This document shows, piece by piece, positions 8,376-17,270 of a DNA stretch of 64,000 nucleotides. Under the pieces are notes generated by a model. The model was not told where the DNA came from, ran no database searches, and saw only the letters and a program-made list of their open reading frames with translations. The position numbers and the translations under genes are program-made. The stretch is taken from NCBI RefSeq assembly GCF_015163075.1, contig NZ_JADDXU010000007.1, positions 62,001 through 126,000 on the forward strand, given 5' to 3'. Positions within the stretch are counted from its first letter, which is position 1. Each line of letters opens with the position of its first letter. This DNA comes from Streptomyces justiciae (GTDB lineage Bacteria; Actinomycetota; Actinomycetes; Streptomycetales; Streptomycetaceae).

Positions 8376-9839
8376 ATGACCGATCGCGCTCTCCGGCTGC
8401 TCCTCCAGGACGCCCGCCTCGCCGAACTCGCCGCGTATCCCTTCGACTTCGACGTGGAGCGGGCCGGGTACGGCCATGTGGAGCCGGTCCGCCTCGCCTC
8501 CGGCGGCTCCCTGCGGATCGTGGCGGGGGACGCCGGCGGTGGGTCGTACTTCGTGTGCGAGGACGGCTCGGTGCTGTACGCCGACTCCGAGGGCTCGGCC
8601 GGGATAGTCGGCGCCGGTGTCGACGAGGCCCTGGAGATCATCATCGGCTTGGAGGACGCGGAGGACTACGACGACGAGGAGGCCGCCGCTCTGGAGGAGG
8701 CGCGGACCGAGCTGCGCGCCGCGCTGGGATTCCCCGAGCGCCCCCGCGAGGAGCTCGAAGCGCTGCTGGACGCCGCCCTGGCCCGTACCGAGCCCGACTT
8801 CCTGCTGCTCAACGCGGAGGAGGGCCGCGCCTACGATCTGATCGGCCCTCCCCCGCCGCCGCTCTGGGAGCCCGTCCTCGCGGCCGGCCGCGCCGATCTG
8901 GCCGCGTTGCGGGCGGAGGACCGCGCGGTGTGGGACGCGGTCGCCGAGGATCCCGTACGACGCCGGATCGCGCTGCGGGCCGCGCAGTTCGACCGCGCGA
9001 AGGGCGACCTCGGCCCGCTGCGGCGGCTGCTGCGCCATGAGGCGCGGTCGTCGATGACGGACGAACTGCGGCTCGCCGCCGTGCTGGTGGGGCTGCACGG
9101 CGGGATCGGGGACCTCCCGCTGCTGCACGAGGTACGGCGGACGGACTTCGACACGGCCTGCGGGCTGAGCGAGCTCCCCGGCCTCGACGCCGACCCGGCC
9201 GAGCTGCTGGGGTGGGCCCGCGAGTTGGACGACCTGATGTTTGGCACGGACCCCGCCGACGAGCCGCTGTACACCTGGACCGACCTCGCCCTGGACCAGG
9301 GCATGACGAACCTCGCCCGGTGCGCGCTGATCCGCCGGCTCGACGCGATCGAGCTGGACCAGGGCCTGTTGCGGCGGACCGACGACCCCACCCGCCTGGA
9401 CACCTCCGAACTGTCCGCTCTCGTCGACGACTTGGAGCGGATCGGCGAGCCGGGCCAGGCGCTGCGCGCCCAGCGGCTGCACACCGCGCTCCAGGAAACG
9501 GCGAGCGACCGGGTCTCGGCCCGGCTGACCCAGGCCCGGCTGGAGCGGGAGACGGGACAACTCCCCGCGGCCGACCGCAGCTTGGCGGCGCTCAGGGACA
9601 CCCTGGCCGAACCCAAGGACGACTCGCTGGGGTTCTGGCGGGGCACGAGCCTCGGCCGGTACCTCGCCGAGGAGCACTACAAGCTGGCCCTCGCCCTGGC
9701 CGACGCGGGCGCCGCCGAAGAGGCCCGCGCGCTGCTGGGCGCCGCCGAGGCGATACGCGGCGAGCTCTCGGAGTCCGCCGCGCGGGGCGTCCGGGCGCTC
9801 GCCGAGCGGGCCGTCCGGCGGGTGCGCGGTCTCAGCTGA
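8376..9839 (+). CDS. Conserved protein of unknown function with helical-repeat C-terminus
   Basis: A 487-aa soluble protein. Residues 1-90 look like a SUKH/SMI1-type alpha/beta domain (GSYFVCEDGSVLYADSEG), followed by an acidic segment (DAEDYDDEEAAALEEA). After a Pro-rich PPPPPLWEP turn, the rest is helix-rich, with leucine- and alanine-rich repeats near the end that resemble tetratricopeptide helices (HYKLALALADAGAAEEARAL). No catalytic motif is evident and there is no signal peptide. The ATG at 8376 begins a natural N-terminus, and an in-frame extension upstream has no ribosome binding site. Its stop overlaps the geosmin synthase stop by eight bases. I do not recognise a function; an immunity-like SUKH role is only a guess. 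Confidence 0.7.
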   Translation: MTDRALRLLLQDARLAELAAYPFDFDVERAGYGHVEPVRLASGGSLRIVAGDAGGGSYFVCEDGSVLYADSEGSAGIVGAGVDEALEIIIGLEDAEDYDDEEAAALEEARTELRAALGFPERPREELEALLDAALARTEPDFLLLNAEEGRAYDLIGPPPPPLWEPVLAAGRADLAALRAEDRAVWDAVAEDPVRRRIALRAAQFDRAKGDLGPLRRLLRHEARSSMTDELRLAAVLVGLHGGIGDLPLLHEVRRTDFDTACGLSELPGLDADPAELLGWARELDDLMFGTDPADEPLYTWTDLALDQGMTNLARCALIRRLDAIELDQGLLRRTDDPTRLDTSELSALVDDLERIGEPGQALRAQRLHTALQETASDRVSARLTQARLERETGQLPAADRSLAALRDTLAEPKDDSLGFWRGTSLGRYLAEEHYKLALALADAGAAEEARALLGAAEAIRGELSESAARGVRALAERAVRRVRGLS

Positions 9840-11997
9840 CCAGGGGCAGCGGCAGTTCCGGTGACCGGTCCGGGAGGAAGCCGTGGGCGCGCCGGGCCAG
9901 GAAGTCGGGCTTGTAGCGGTCGACCGTCCGATGCCAGTTCAGGATGCCCGCCATCCAGTTCTGGAGGTCGAGGACGTAGTTCCGCATGGTCTCGCGGGCC
10001 TCGGCCGACAGCCCGAAGTCGTCGTACACGATCGGCAGTTCGTGGGCGGCGACATGCTGGAACTGCCGCATGCGCTGGGTCGTCAGGTCATGGACGACCC
10101 CGAGGGCGGTCGGGTAGTCGATGCCGAAGAAGTTCTGCACGACGAGGATCGCGTTGTGGATCTCGCCCTCGTACTCGATCTCCTTCTGGTACGAGAAGAT
10201 GTCGTTCAGCAGGCACGCGTAGTCGATGGCGGCGTTCTCCAGCGAGCGGACGGGCCCGCTGCGGTAGACCTCCGGCGGGACGGCCGGGCCGTGGCCCGCC
10301 CGGCACAGGCTCAGGGTGAGGTCGGAGCCGAAGGTGGCGCGGCGCATCTCCAGGTAGTCGACCGGGTCGGGGATGCGGTTCTGGATCTGGTTGGACAGCT
10401 CCCAGACCCAGGCCTCGGTCATCACGTTCACGGAGTCCTTCAGGGAGCGCCGCGCGTCCGGGGTCATCCCGGCCGTGGTGCGGGTCCACAGGTCGATGAG
10501 GCCGCGCTCCATGCCGTTGAGCGGGACGGGGACCTCCTCGCCGTCGACGGGCATGCAGTCCGCGAGGCGCTGCGTGGTCAGCCGGGCGGCGGCCAGGTCG
10601 CGGCGGCGGCCGAAGACGAGCGGGTAGTAGTCGTCGCCGTACGTCCCCCAGGCCAGCCAGTGTGCGCTGAGGTCCAGGGCCTCGGGTGTGGCGTCGGGGT
10701 CGAGGCCCGCCGAGCACAGGGCGAGGTCGGCGGAGGCGAGCCGGTCCTCGTCCCAGACGCCCTCCTGGAGCATGCCCATGCGGTGCATCCAGGCGGTGAG
10801 GCGCGGGCGGGCGGCGTCCAGATGCGGGCTGAGCTCGACCTGGAAGGGCATGTGGAAGTCGGGCAGCAGGGACGGACCGACCTTCTGGTACGGCACGTGC
10901 GTGTGGGCGCGCAGGCGTTCCGCGGCGGCCGCGGCGAGCAGGGCGGCGACGTCGGCGGCGGAGGTGCCGGCGCCGGTGAGGCCGTGCCACGGCGAGGCGG
11001 AGCGGGCGCCCTTGTTCATGTAGCGGCTGGAGCGCAGATGCCATTCGTGGCCGCCGGACTGCCAGTCCTGAAGTCCCTTGGCGTAGGCGGCGACCGCGGC
11101 GACCTCAGGCGGGGTGAGACCTTTCTCCAGGGCGAGCGCGGGCACCTCGGTCAGGGCGGTGTGCTCGAACTGGTGGAGGCGGGAGGTGAGGACGTCGTTG
11201 ACGAGGTCGGCGGCCTCCTGCGTCGTACAGCCGAAGAAGGTCTCCAGGACCAGGACGCCGTTGCTGTTCTCGCCCTCGTCCTCGACCTCGCGCTGGTAGG
11301 AGAACAGGTCGTTGCGCAGGTGCACGGCGTCGGAGAACGTCTCCATGAGGACCCTCAGCGGCCTCGACCCCGCGACGGACTCCGGGACTTCGGCGGTCGC
11401 GTACTCCACGAGCCCCGCCGACCAGGGGGCACCGCCCACCTTGCGGCGCATCTCGATGTACTCGACGGGGTTGGCGATCCGGCCTTCGTTGATGTTGGAC
11501 AGCTCCCACAGGGACTCGTTGAGCAGATGCTCGGTGGCCACGGCGAAGCGGCGCCGCCAGTCCGCCGACATGGTGGGCACGGTCCGCGTCCACAGGTCGG
11601 CGAGCCCCGCCTCGACGGGGTTGCGCGGCTCGGGCATCGGGGTGCTCGGGTCCCTCGGCATGAACAGCGGCAGCCGGTCCAGGTGGGCCTTGCCGGCGGC
11701 GCGGTCCTGGGTGCGTTTGAACATGTCCAGGAAGTGGTCGTCGAAGAAGAAGACCCACACGTACCAGTCGGTGATCAGGGAGAGGGCGGGGCCGTCGCAG
11801 TCGGGATGGGTGTAGGCGCAGAGCAGGCCGTAGTCATGGGCGTCGAGGTCGGACTGCTCCCAGATCCCGGACCCTTCCAGCATGCCCATCTCGCGCGCCC
11901 ACGCCGTCGAGTGGGCACGGGCCTCGTCGAGGTGCGGGTTCAGCCGCGCGGGATACGGCATGTAGAAGTGCGGGAGTTCGAAGGGCTGCTGCGTCAT
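9832..11997 (-). CDS. geoA: Geosmin synthase (germacradienol/geosmin synthase)
   Basis: A 721-aa bifunctional terpene synthase that converts farnesyl diphosphate to germacradienol and germacrene D (N-terminal half), then to geosmin (C-terminal half). The N-terminal domain has the metal motif DDHFLD and the NDLFSYQRE (NSE-type) motif. The C-terminal domain has DDYYP and NDIFSYQKE. Both halves begin with the repeated FELPHFYMPYP / LPDFHMPFQVEL opening, showing the ancient duplication. Length matches the characterised Streptomyces enzyme, about 725 aa. The start at ATG 11997 gives the family N-terminus MTQQPFELPHFYMP. It needs Mg2+ and is cytoplasmic. No cyclic-nucleotide-binding partner gene is adjacent. 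Confidence 0.97.
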   Translation of the reverse strand: MTQQPFELPHFYMPYPARLNPHLDEARAHSTAWAREMGMLEGSGIWEQSDLDAHDYGLLCAYTHPDCDGPALSLITDWYVWVFFFDDHFLDMFKRTQDRAAGKAHLDRLPLFMPRDPSTPMPEPRNPVEAGLADLWTRTVPTMSADWRRRFAVATEHLLNESLWELSNINEGRIANPVEYIEMRRKVGGAPWSAGLVEYATAEVPESVAGSRPLRVLMETFSDAVHLRNDLFSYQREVEDEGENSNGVLVLETFFGCTTQEAADLVNDVLTSRLHQFEHTALTEVPALALEKGLTPPEVAAVAAYAKGLQDWQSGGHEWHLRSSRYMNKGARSASPWHGLTGAGTSAADVAALLAAAAAERLRAHTHVPYQKVGPSLLPDFHMPFQVELSPHLDAARPRLTAWMHRMGMLQEGVWDEDRLASADLALCSAGLDPDATPEALDLSAHWLAWGTYGDDYYPLVFGRRRDLAAARLTTQRLADCMPVDGEEVPVPLNGMERGLIDLWTRTTAGMTPDARRSLKDSVNVMTEAWVWELSNQIQNRIPDPVDYLEMRRATFGSDLTLSLCRAGHGPAVPPEVYRSGPVRSLENAAIDYACLLNDIFSYQKEIEYEGEIHNAILVVQNFFGIDYPTALGVVHDLTTQRMRQFQHVAAHELPIVYDDFGLSAEARETMRNYVLDLQNWMAGILNWHRTVDRYKPDFLARRAHGFLPDRSPELPLPLVS

Positions 11998-12166
11998 GGC
12001 GGGGGCCCTACCCGCGCCGTTCGGGGGACATCCGCCGCACCGCACATGATCACACCATCGCGTGAATCAGGGCTGAACTCGGGAGTTCTCGCGGGCACTT
12101 GTGGCGTTCATCTCTACGCGCGCAGACTTCAGCCGTTCACTCGTCCCCTCCCGCACCGGAGTCCCG

Positions 12167-13402
12167 ATGAACCAGCCCAGCAGCAGCTTCCCCCGCCGCA
12201 CCGCACTCGCCGCGCTCGCCGGTGCGGCCCTCGCCGGTACGGCCGCGGTCCCCGCGTCGGCGTCCGGCCGCCGGACGGTGCGTTTCGGCACGTTCAACGC
12301 GTCCCTGAACCGCGGCACCCAGGGCGCCCTGATCACCGACCTGTCCACCCCGGACAACACCCAGGCGCGCAATGTCGCCGAGACGATCCAGCGGGTCGAC
12401 CCGGACGTGCTCCTGATCAACGAGTTCGACCATGACGACGCGGGTACGGCGGCGGGTCTGTTCGTACGGAACTACCTCGCCGTCGGTCAGAACGGCGCCG
12501 CGCCGATCCGCTTCCCGTACCGCTTCACCGCGCCCGTCAACACCGGCGTGGCGTCCGGCGTGGACCTCGACGGGAAGAACGGCGCGGTGACGACGCCGGG
12601 TTCGGACGCCTACGGCCAGGACGCGTTCGGGTACGGCTGGTTCCCCGGGCAGTACGGCATGCTCGTGCTCTCCAAGTACCCGATCGACGCGCGCGCGGTG
12701 CGCACCTTCCAGCGGTTCCTGTGGAAGGACATGCCGGGTCATGTGATGCCGCCGGGCTACTACAGCGAGGAGGCCCGCGCGGTCTTCCGGCTCTCCTCCA
12801 AGAGCCATTGGGACGTGCCGATCCGTGTCGGCCACACGCGCGTGCACTTCCTGGTGTCGCACCCGACCCCGCCCACCTTCGACGGCCCCGAGGACCGCAA
12901 CGGCCGCCGGAACCACGACGAGATACGGCTGTGGGCGGACTACATCGGCGGCCCGCGCCGCAGTTCCTATCTGTACGACGACAAGGGGCTGCGCGGCGGG
13001 CTGCGGCCGGGGTCGCGGTTCGTGATCGCGGGCGACCTCAACGCCGATCCGTACGACGGGGACAGCTACGACCACGCCGTACGGCAGCTCCTGGACCACC
13101 CGGCGATACGGCTGCCCGCGACCCCGCCGACGAGCGCGGGCGGGGTGGAGGCGGCGCGTGTGCAGGGCGGCGCCAACGCCTCGCACGTGGGGAATCCGGC
13201 GTACGACACGTCCGACTTCAACGACACCGCGCCCGGCAATCTGCGGGTCGACCATGTGCTGCCGTCCAAGGGCCTGGAGCCGTTGGGCAACGGGGTGTTC
13301 TGGCCGACGTCGGACGATCCGCTGTACCGGCTGGTGGGGAACGGGACGACGGTGCCGACGTCGGATCACCGGTTGGTGTGGCAGGACGTGCGGGTGGGTT
13401 AG
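12167..13402 (+). CDS. Secreted endonuclease/exonuclease/phosphatase (EEP) family protein
   Basis: A 411-aa protein with a cleavable signal peptide; the twin-arginine-like start SSFPRRTALAALAGAALAG ends in ASASG near residue 35. The mature part has EEP-fold motifs: FGTFNASLNR (metal Asn), LINEFDHDD (metal Glu), HFLVSHPTPP, VIAGDLNADPYDGDS and a C-terminal SDHRLVW with the catalytic His. The family includes DNase I-like nucleases and phosphodiesterases; the substrate here is not determined. The start is chosen for GGAG six to nine bases upstream. It is divergent from geosmin synthase, with 169 bp between starts, and convergent with the ABC ATPase gene. Confidence 0.8.
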   Translation: MNQPSSSFPRRTALAALAGAALAGTAAVPASASGRRTVRFGTFNASLNRGTQGALITDLSTPDNTQARNVAETIQRVDPDVLLINEFDHDDAGTAAGLFVRNYLAVGQNGAAPIRFPYRFTAPVNTGVASGVDLDGKNGAVTTPGSDAYGQDAFGYGWFPGQYGMLVLSKYPIDARAVRTFQRFLWKDMPGHVMPPGYYSEEARAVFRLSSKSHWDVPIRVGHTRVHFLVSHPTPPTFDGPEDRNGRRNHDEIRLWADYIGGPRRSSYLYDDKGLRGGLRPGSRFVIAGDLNADPYDGDSYDHAVRQLLDHPAIRLPATPPTSAGGVEAARVQGGANASHVGNPAYDTSDFNDTAPGNLRVDHVLPSKGLEPLGNGVFWPTSDDPLYRLVGNGTTVPTSDHRLVWQDVRVG

Positions 13403-13454
13403 CGGGGCCACGCGGGTGGGTTGGCCGCGCGGGGTGGTGAGCGGTGCGGGTCGC

Positions 13455-14204
13455 TCAGCCGCCCCGCACCGCCCGTCCCACCTCCGCCCGCAGCGCGACG
13501 AACTCCGGCAGACCGCGCGTGCCGATCTGCTCCCGTTTTCCCGGGAGTTCGACCGGCAGGTCCAGGACGACGTGGGAGCCGGGGCCCGGGGACAGGACGA
13601 CGACACGGTCGCCGACGTAGACGCTCTCGTCGATGTCGTGGGTGACGAACACGATGGTCGTGCCGTCGGTGCGGTGGACCTCCAGGAGGAGGTCCTCCAG
13701 GTCCTCGCGGGTCTGGGCGTCCAGGGAGCCGAAGGGCTCGTCCATGAGCAGCAGGGAGGGGCGGCAGACCAGGGCGCGGGCGATGGCGACGCGCTGCTGC
13801 ATGCCGCCGGAGAGCTGCCAGGGGTGACGGCGGGCGGTGCCGTCGAGGCCGACGCGCTCCAGGATGCGCTCGGCCTCGGCGCGGCGTTCGGTGCGGCCGA
13901 GGCCCCGGCGGCGCAGCGGGAGGGCGACGTTGTCGCGGACCGTGAGCCAGGGGTAGAGGGAGCGGCCGTAGTCCTGGAAGACCACCGCGAGCCGGTCGGG
14001 TACGCCGGTGACGGGCGTGCCGTCGACGGTGACCTTGCCCTCGCGGGCGGGCAGCAGGCCGGCGACGGTGCGCAGGAGGGTGGACTTGCCGCATCCCGAC
14101 GGGCCGACCACACAGAGGAGTTGGCCGTCGGGAACGGTGAGGGTGAGGTCATGCAGGACCGGGTGGTCGCCGTAGTACTGGCCGACTGCGTCGAGGCGGA
14201 GCAT
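13455..14204 (-). CDS. ABC transporter ATP-binding protein (NitT/TauT/SsuB type)
   Basis: A 249-aa ATPase with Walker A GPSGCGKST, Q-loop VFQDYGRSLYPW, signature LSGGMQQR, Walker B LLLMDEPFGSLD and switch His in VTHDIDE. Q-loop and spacing fit the nitrate/sulfonate/taurine group. It is the last gene of a right-to-left transporter operon (binding protein, permease, permease, ATPase), with 53 bp after the second permease. Substrate class is inferred from the permeases and binding protein, most likely a small organic anion or thiamine-precursor-like compound; the sequence does not settle this. Confidence 0.9.
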   Translation of the reverse strand: MLRLDAVGQYYGDHPVLHDLTLTVPDGQLLCVVGPSGCGKSTLLRTVAGLLPAREGKVTVDGTPVTGVPDRLAVVFQDYGRSLYPWLTVRDNVALPLRRRGLGRTERRAEAERILERVGLDGTARRHPWQLSGGMQQRVAIARALVCRPSLLLMDEPFGSLDAQTREDLEDLLLEVHRTDGTTIVFVTHDIDESVYVGDRVVVLSPGPGSHVVLDLPVELPGKREQIGTRGLPEFVALRAEVGRAVRGG

Positions 14205-14257
14205 GCGGTCGTGTCACCTGGCCCGGGGGTCGTGGGGTGGCTGTGTGGGGCTACGGG

Positions 14258-15385
14258 TCATGCGGTCGACCTTCCCCTGCCGACGAGGCGCTTCTCGACC
14301 GCGAGCAGGCCGGTGTTGAGCAGATAGCCGAGGGCACCGAGCAGGACGAGGGCCGCCCATACGGTGAGCAGGTCGGAGCGGGTCTGGGCGTCGGTGAGGG
14401 TGAAGCCGATGCCGTTGGCGGTGCCGGGGAGGAGTTCCGAGAACACCATGAGGATGAGGGAGAGGGACAGGGACAGGCGGAGGCCCGCGAAGATGCGGGG
14501 CAGGGCGGACGGGAGGATGAGGAACCGGAGTCGTTCGACGGGGCCCAGGCGGAGCACGGCGGCGACGTCGAGGCGCAGTGGGTCGGTGTTGCGGGCGCCC
14601 TCCGCGGTGTTGATCAGCACCGGCCAGACGGCGCTGAAGACGATCGACGCGATCTGCATGGGCGTACCGAAGTCGAAGACCACGACGAACACCGGGACCA
14701 GGGCGGGCGGTGGGACGGCCCGCGCGAACTGCAGGACGGGGTTGCAGAGGGCGTACGCGCGCCGCGAGCGGCCGACCGCGACGCCGAGCGCGACCCCGGC
14801 GACGGCGGCGAGCGCGAACCCGGCGGCCATCCGCCCGAGGCTGGGCAGGATGTCGGCGACGGCCGCCTCCGTGAGGAACACATGCTGGACGGGGCCCGAG
14901 AACCACAGCTCGTACATGTGGCGGGCGATGCGCCCGGGTGGCGGGAAATAGACGCTGCCGTGCACCCGGGCGGCGACCTCCCACACGGCCACGGCGAGGG
15001 CGAGGACGACCCAGCGGAGGAGGGCGTGGGGGAGGCCGACGGGGAGGCGCGGGCCGGTGGGCCGATGTGTCGGGGGTGGCGCGGGCGCCGTGTCGGGGCG
15101 GGCGGAGGTGCGAAGGGGACGGGCGAAGGCGGTGGGGCGGCCCGTGGCCGGCGTCTCGGTCATCCGCTGGGCCTCGGACTCGGGCCCGCCCAGCCGCACG
15201 CTCGCCTCCCGCCCCACCTTGCCGTCCCCGCGCCTGCCCCGGCCCGCCTCCTCACGCCCACTCGGCTGCTCCCGCTCCACCTTGCCGTCCCCGCGCCTGC
15301 CCCGCCCCGCCTCCTCACGCCCGCCCGGCTGCTCCCGCCCTACGTTCCCGTCCCCGCCTCGACCCGCCTCCTCACCCCCGCTCAT
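14258..15385 (-). CDS. ABC transporter permease with repetitive N-terminal extension
   Basis: A BPD_transp_1 permease of the NitT/TauT class; the core from about residue 105 has six predicted helices and the EAA-type loop EGARNTDPLRLDVAAVLRLG. The start is ambiguous. ATG 15385 overlaps the upstream permease stop as ATGA, which suggests translational coupling, and gives a 375-aa protein whose first ~75 residues are charged and contain three ~21-residue repeats (EEAGRGRRGDGKVEREQPSG type). ATG 15163 would give an ordinary 301-aa permease and has GAGG upstream. I list the longer form because of the coupling. The 63-bp repeat period is a multiple of three, so the frame is kept throughout. Confidence 0.75.
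   Translation of the reverse strand: MSGGEEAGRGGDGNVGREQPGGREEAGRGRRGDGKVEREQPSGREEAGRGRRGDGKVGREASVRLGGPESEAQRMTETPATGRPTAFARPLRTSARPDTAPAPPPTHRPTGPRLPVGLPHALLRWVVLALAVAVWEVAARVHGSVYFPPPGRIARHMYELWFSGPVQHVFLTEAAVADILPSLGRMAAGFALAAVAGVALGVAVGRSRRAYALCNPVLQFARAVPPPALVPVFVVVFDFGTPMQIASIVFSAVWPVLINTAEGARNTDPLRLDVAAVLRLGPVERLRFLILPSALPRIFAGLRLSLSLSLILMVFSELLPGTANGIGFTLTDAQTRSDLLTVWAALVLLGALGYLLNTGLLAVEKRLVGRGRSTA
15186..15380. repeat. Tandem repeat, 63-bp period, about three copies
   Basis: On the plus strand CCACCTTGCCGTCCCCGCG starts at 15214 and again at 15277, and a diverged copy starts near 15340, each 63 bp apart. The flanking CCTCCTCACGCC segment repeats with the same period. The first two copies are nearly identical and the third is more diverged. 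The unit is 21 codons long and stays open in the permease frame, so it is either a repetitive cytoplasmic extension of the permease or untranslated DNA between two coupled genes. Confidence 0.8.
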
Positions 15386-16167
15386 GTCCCCACCCCGACC
15401 CCCCGCTCCCCCACTGTCCACGGGAACAGTCGCCGCTCGCCCCACACCAACACCCCGTTGATGACCAACCCCAGCACCCCCGCCCACACCACGCCCGCGA
15501 GGACGTCCCGTGTGCCGTCCGTGGCCAGGCCGGACTGGGCGATGAAGATGCCGAGGCCCTCGCCGAAGCCGGAGAGGATCTCGGTGGCGACGGCCAGGAT
15601 GAGGGCGACGGCCGCCGAGATACGGACGCCGGCGGCGATGAAGGGGGCGGTGCCCGGCAGTTCGACGCGGAACAGCACCGCCAGGCGGCCGAAGCCGAAG
15701 GCGCGCAGGGTGTCCTTGGCGAGGGGGTCCGTCTCGCCGAGGCCGTAGACGGTGTTGAAGAGGATCGGCCACACGGAGGCGTACGTGACGAGCGCGACCT
15801 TCGTCTCGGTGCCCGAACCGAGCAGCAGGGAGACCAGCGGGATCAACGCCACGGACGGCAGGGGCCGCAGGAACTCCACGATCGCGCGGACGGCCGCATC
15901 GACGACCGGCACGCTGCCCAGCAGCAGCCCGAGCGGGACCGCGAGGGCGATCGCGAGGCCGAGGCCCAGCGCCCAGGCGCGCAGGGTGGCGCCGAGGCCG
16001 TCCAGGAACGCACGGTCGCCCGCCAACTCCACTGCACGGGCGAGGACTTCGGAGGCAGGGGGCAGGTAGGCGCGGCGGACGATCCCGGCCCGGCTGACCG
16101 CCTCGCAGACCCCGAAGGCGAGCAGCACCCCGAACGCCCCGAGCACCAGGTCCTGCCGCCGCCTCAC
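15382..16167 (-). CDS. ABC transporter permease (NitT/TauT type)
   Basis: A 261-aa inner-membrane permease with six likely helices, starting MRRRQDLVLGAFGVLLAFG. The cytoplasmic EAA loop is visible (GETDPLAKDTLRAFGFGRLA, then FRVELPGTAPFIAAGVRIS). The GTG start at 16167 is preceded by GGAGG seven to eight bases upstream. It sits between the binding-protein gene (25 bp gap) and the second permease (ATGA overlap), so the operon encodes a heterodimeric channel rather than the homodimer common in this class. Confidence 0.88.
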   Translation of the reverse strand: MRRRQDLVLGAFGVLLAFGVCEAVSRAGIVRRAYLPPASEVLARAVELAGDRAFLDGLGATLRAWALGLGLAIALAVPLGLLLGSVPVVDAAVRAIVEFLRPLPSVALIPLVSLLLGSGTETKVALVTYASVWPILFNTVYGLGETDPLAKDTLRAFGFGRLAVLFRVELPGTAPFIAAGVRISAAVALILAVATEILSGFGEGLGIFIAQSGLATDGTRDVLAGVVWAGVLGLVINGVLVWGERRLFPWTVGERGVGVGT

Positions 16168-16192
16168 CTCACGCCCTCCAGAGACCTCTTGC

Positions 16193-17173
16193 TCACTTCA
16201 CCAGCAGCGTCGCCGGGTCGATCGGCTTGTTCAACATCCCCTGCTTCTTCATGAGATCGGTGAGCCGGGCGATCTGCCGGGCGTCCATCGCCGGCGGGAA
16301 GACCGGCAGGTCGATCTTCTTCGCCTGCTGCGCGGTCACCTTGGTGTAGGTCGGCAGGATGTCCCGTACGGCCTCCGGGTCCTTGGCCGCGATGTCCACG
16401 GCGGCCTTGATGGCCCGCTGGAACGCGGCGAGGGCGTCGGCGTGCTCACTCGCGTACCGCTCCGTCGTGATGTAGCCGCTCAGCGGGATGCCCTGCACCG
16501 GCGCGGACGCCCCGTCCACCAGCACCCGCGCCCCCAACTCGTCCTGGATGGAGCTGTCGTAGGGCTCGACCGCGTGCACGGCGTCGACCTGCCCCTTGTC
16601 GAGCGCGGCGCCCATCTGCGGGAAGGGGATCTGCCGGTAGACGGGCTTGCCGGCACCCTGTTCCGCCACGATCTCGTCGAAGGTCAGCGACTGGACGTTG
16701 TTGAGGACGTTGACCGCGAGCTTGCGGCCCGTGAGGTCGGCGACGGACTTGATGTCCGAGTCCTTCGGGACCAGCACGTCCATCATGTGCGGCGCGGCCC
16801 GGATGGCCTCGGCGACGATGCGGACGTCGAGGGTGCCCTTCTCCTGGGCCTGGAAGTAGGTGACGTAGTTCGCGCTCGCGACCATGTCGATCTGCCCCTT
16901 GGACAGGGGCGGCAGCGCCTGGAGGCTCTGCTGGATCTGCTGGATGCGGACGTCGAGGCCCTCTTTCTCGAACAGGCCGCGGTCCTGGGCGATGTAGAGC
17001 ATGGCGCAGTCGACCAGCGGCAGCGCGGCCACGGTGACCTTCGTCCGCCCGCTGTCCGCCGTCCCGGAGTCCTCGTCGTCGCCACAGGCCGTCAGCGTCA
17101 GCGCGAGGACCGTCGCCAGCGCCACCGCCGTCCCTTTTCCCGCACTTCCCGAACACGATCGCCGTAACGCCAT
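16193..17173 (-). CDS. ABC transporter substrate-binding lipoprotein (NMT1/SsuA type)
   Basis: A 326-aa lipoprotein: basic N-terminus, hydrophobic helix and lipobox LTAC with Cys at residue 30, followed by a type II periplasmic-binding fold. Phrases such as LPLVDCAMLYIAQDRGLFEKEG and LTGRKLAVNVLNNVQSLTFDE match the NMT1/TauA/SsuA family. It captures the substrate outside the membrane for the two permeases that follow. Codon 3 is TTA (17165-17167), which makes expression of this first operon gene likely to depend on the bldA tRNA. It is divergent from a P450 gene across 97 bp. The ligand is not identifiable. Confidence 0.88.
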   Translation of the reverse strand: MALRRSCSGSAGKGTAVALATVLALTLTACGDDEDSGTADSGRTKVTVAALPLVDCAMLYIAQDRGLFEKEGLDVRIQQIQQSLQALPPLSKGQIDMVASANYVTYFQAQEKGTLDVRIVAEAIRAAPHMMDVLVPKDSDIKSVADLTGRKLAVNVLNNVQSLTFDEIVAEQGAGKPVYRQIPFPQMGAALDKGQVDAVHAVEPYDSSIQDELGARVLVDGASAPVQGIPLSGYITTERYASEHADALAAFQRAIKAAVDIAAKDPEAVRDILPTYTKVTAQQAKKIDLPVFPPAMDARQIARLTDLMKKQGMLNKPIDPATLLVK

Positions 17174-17270
17174 GGGCGCATGATGACGCCCTACTTGGCA
17201 TGATCACTACATACATGCCAGCCGAATCGACGTTCTTGGAAAATCCCGCGGTGTCGGCCACCGTGGTCGC

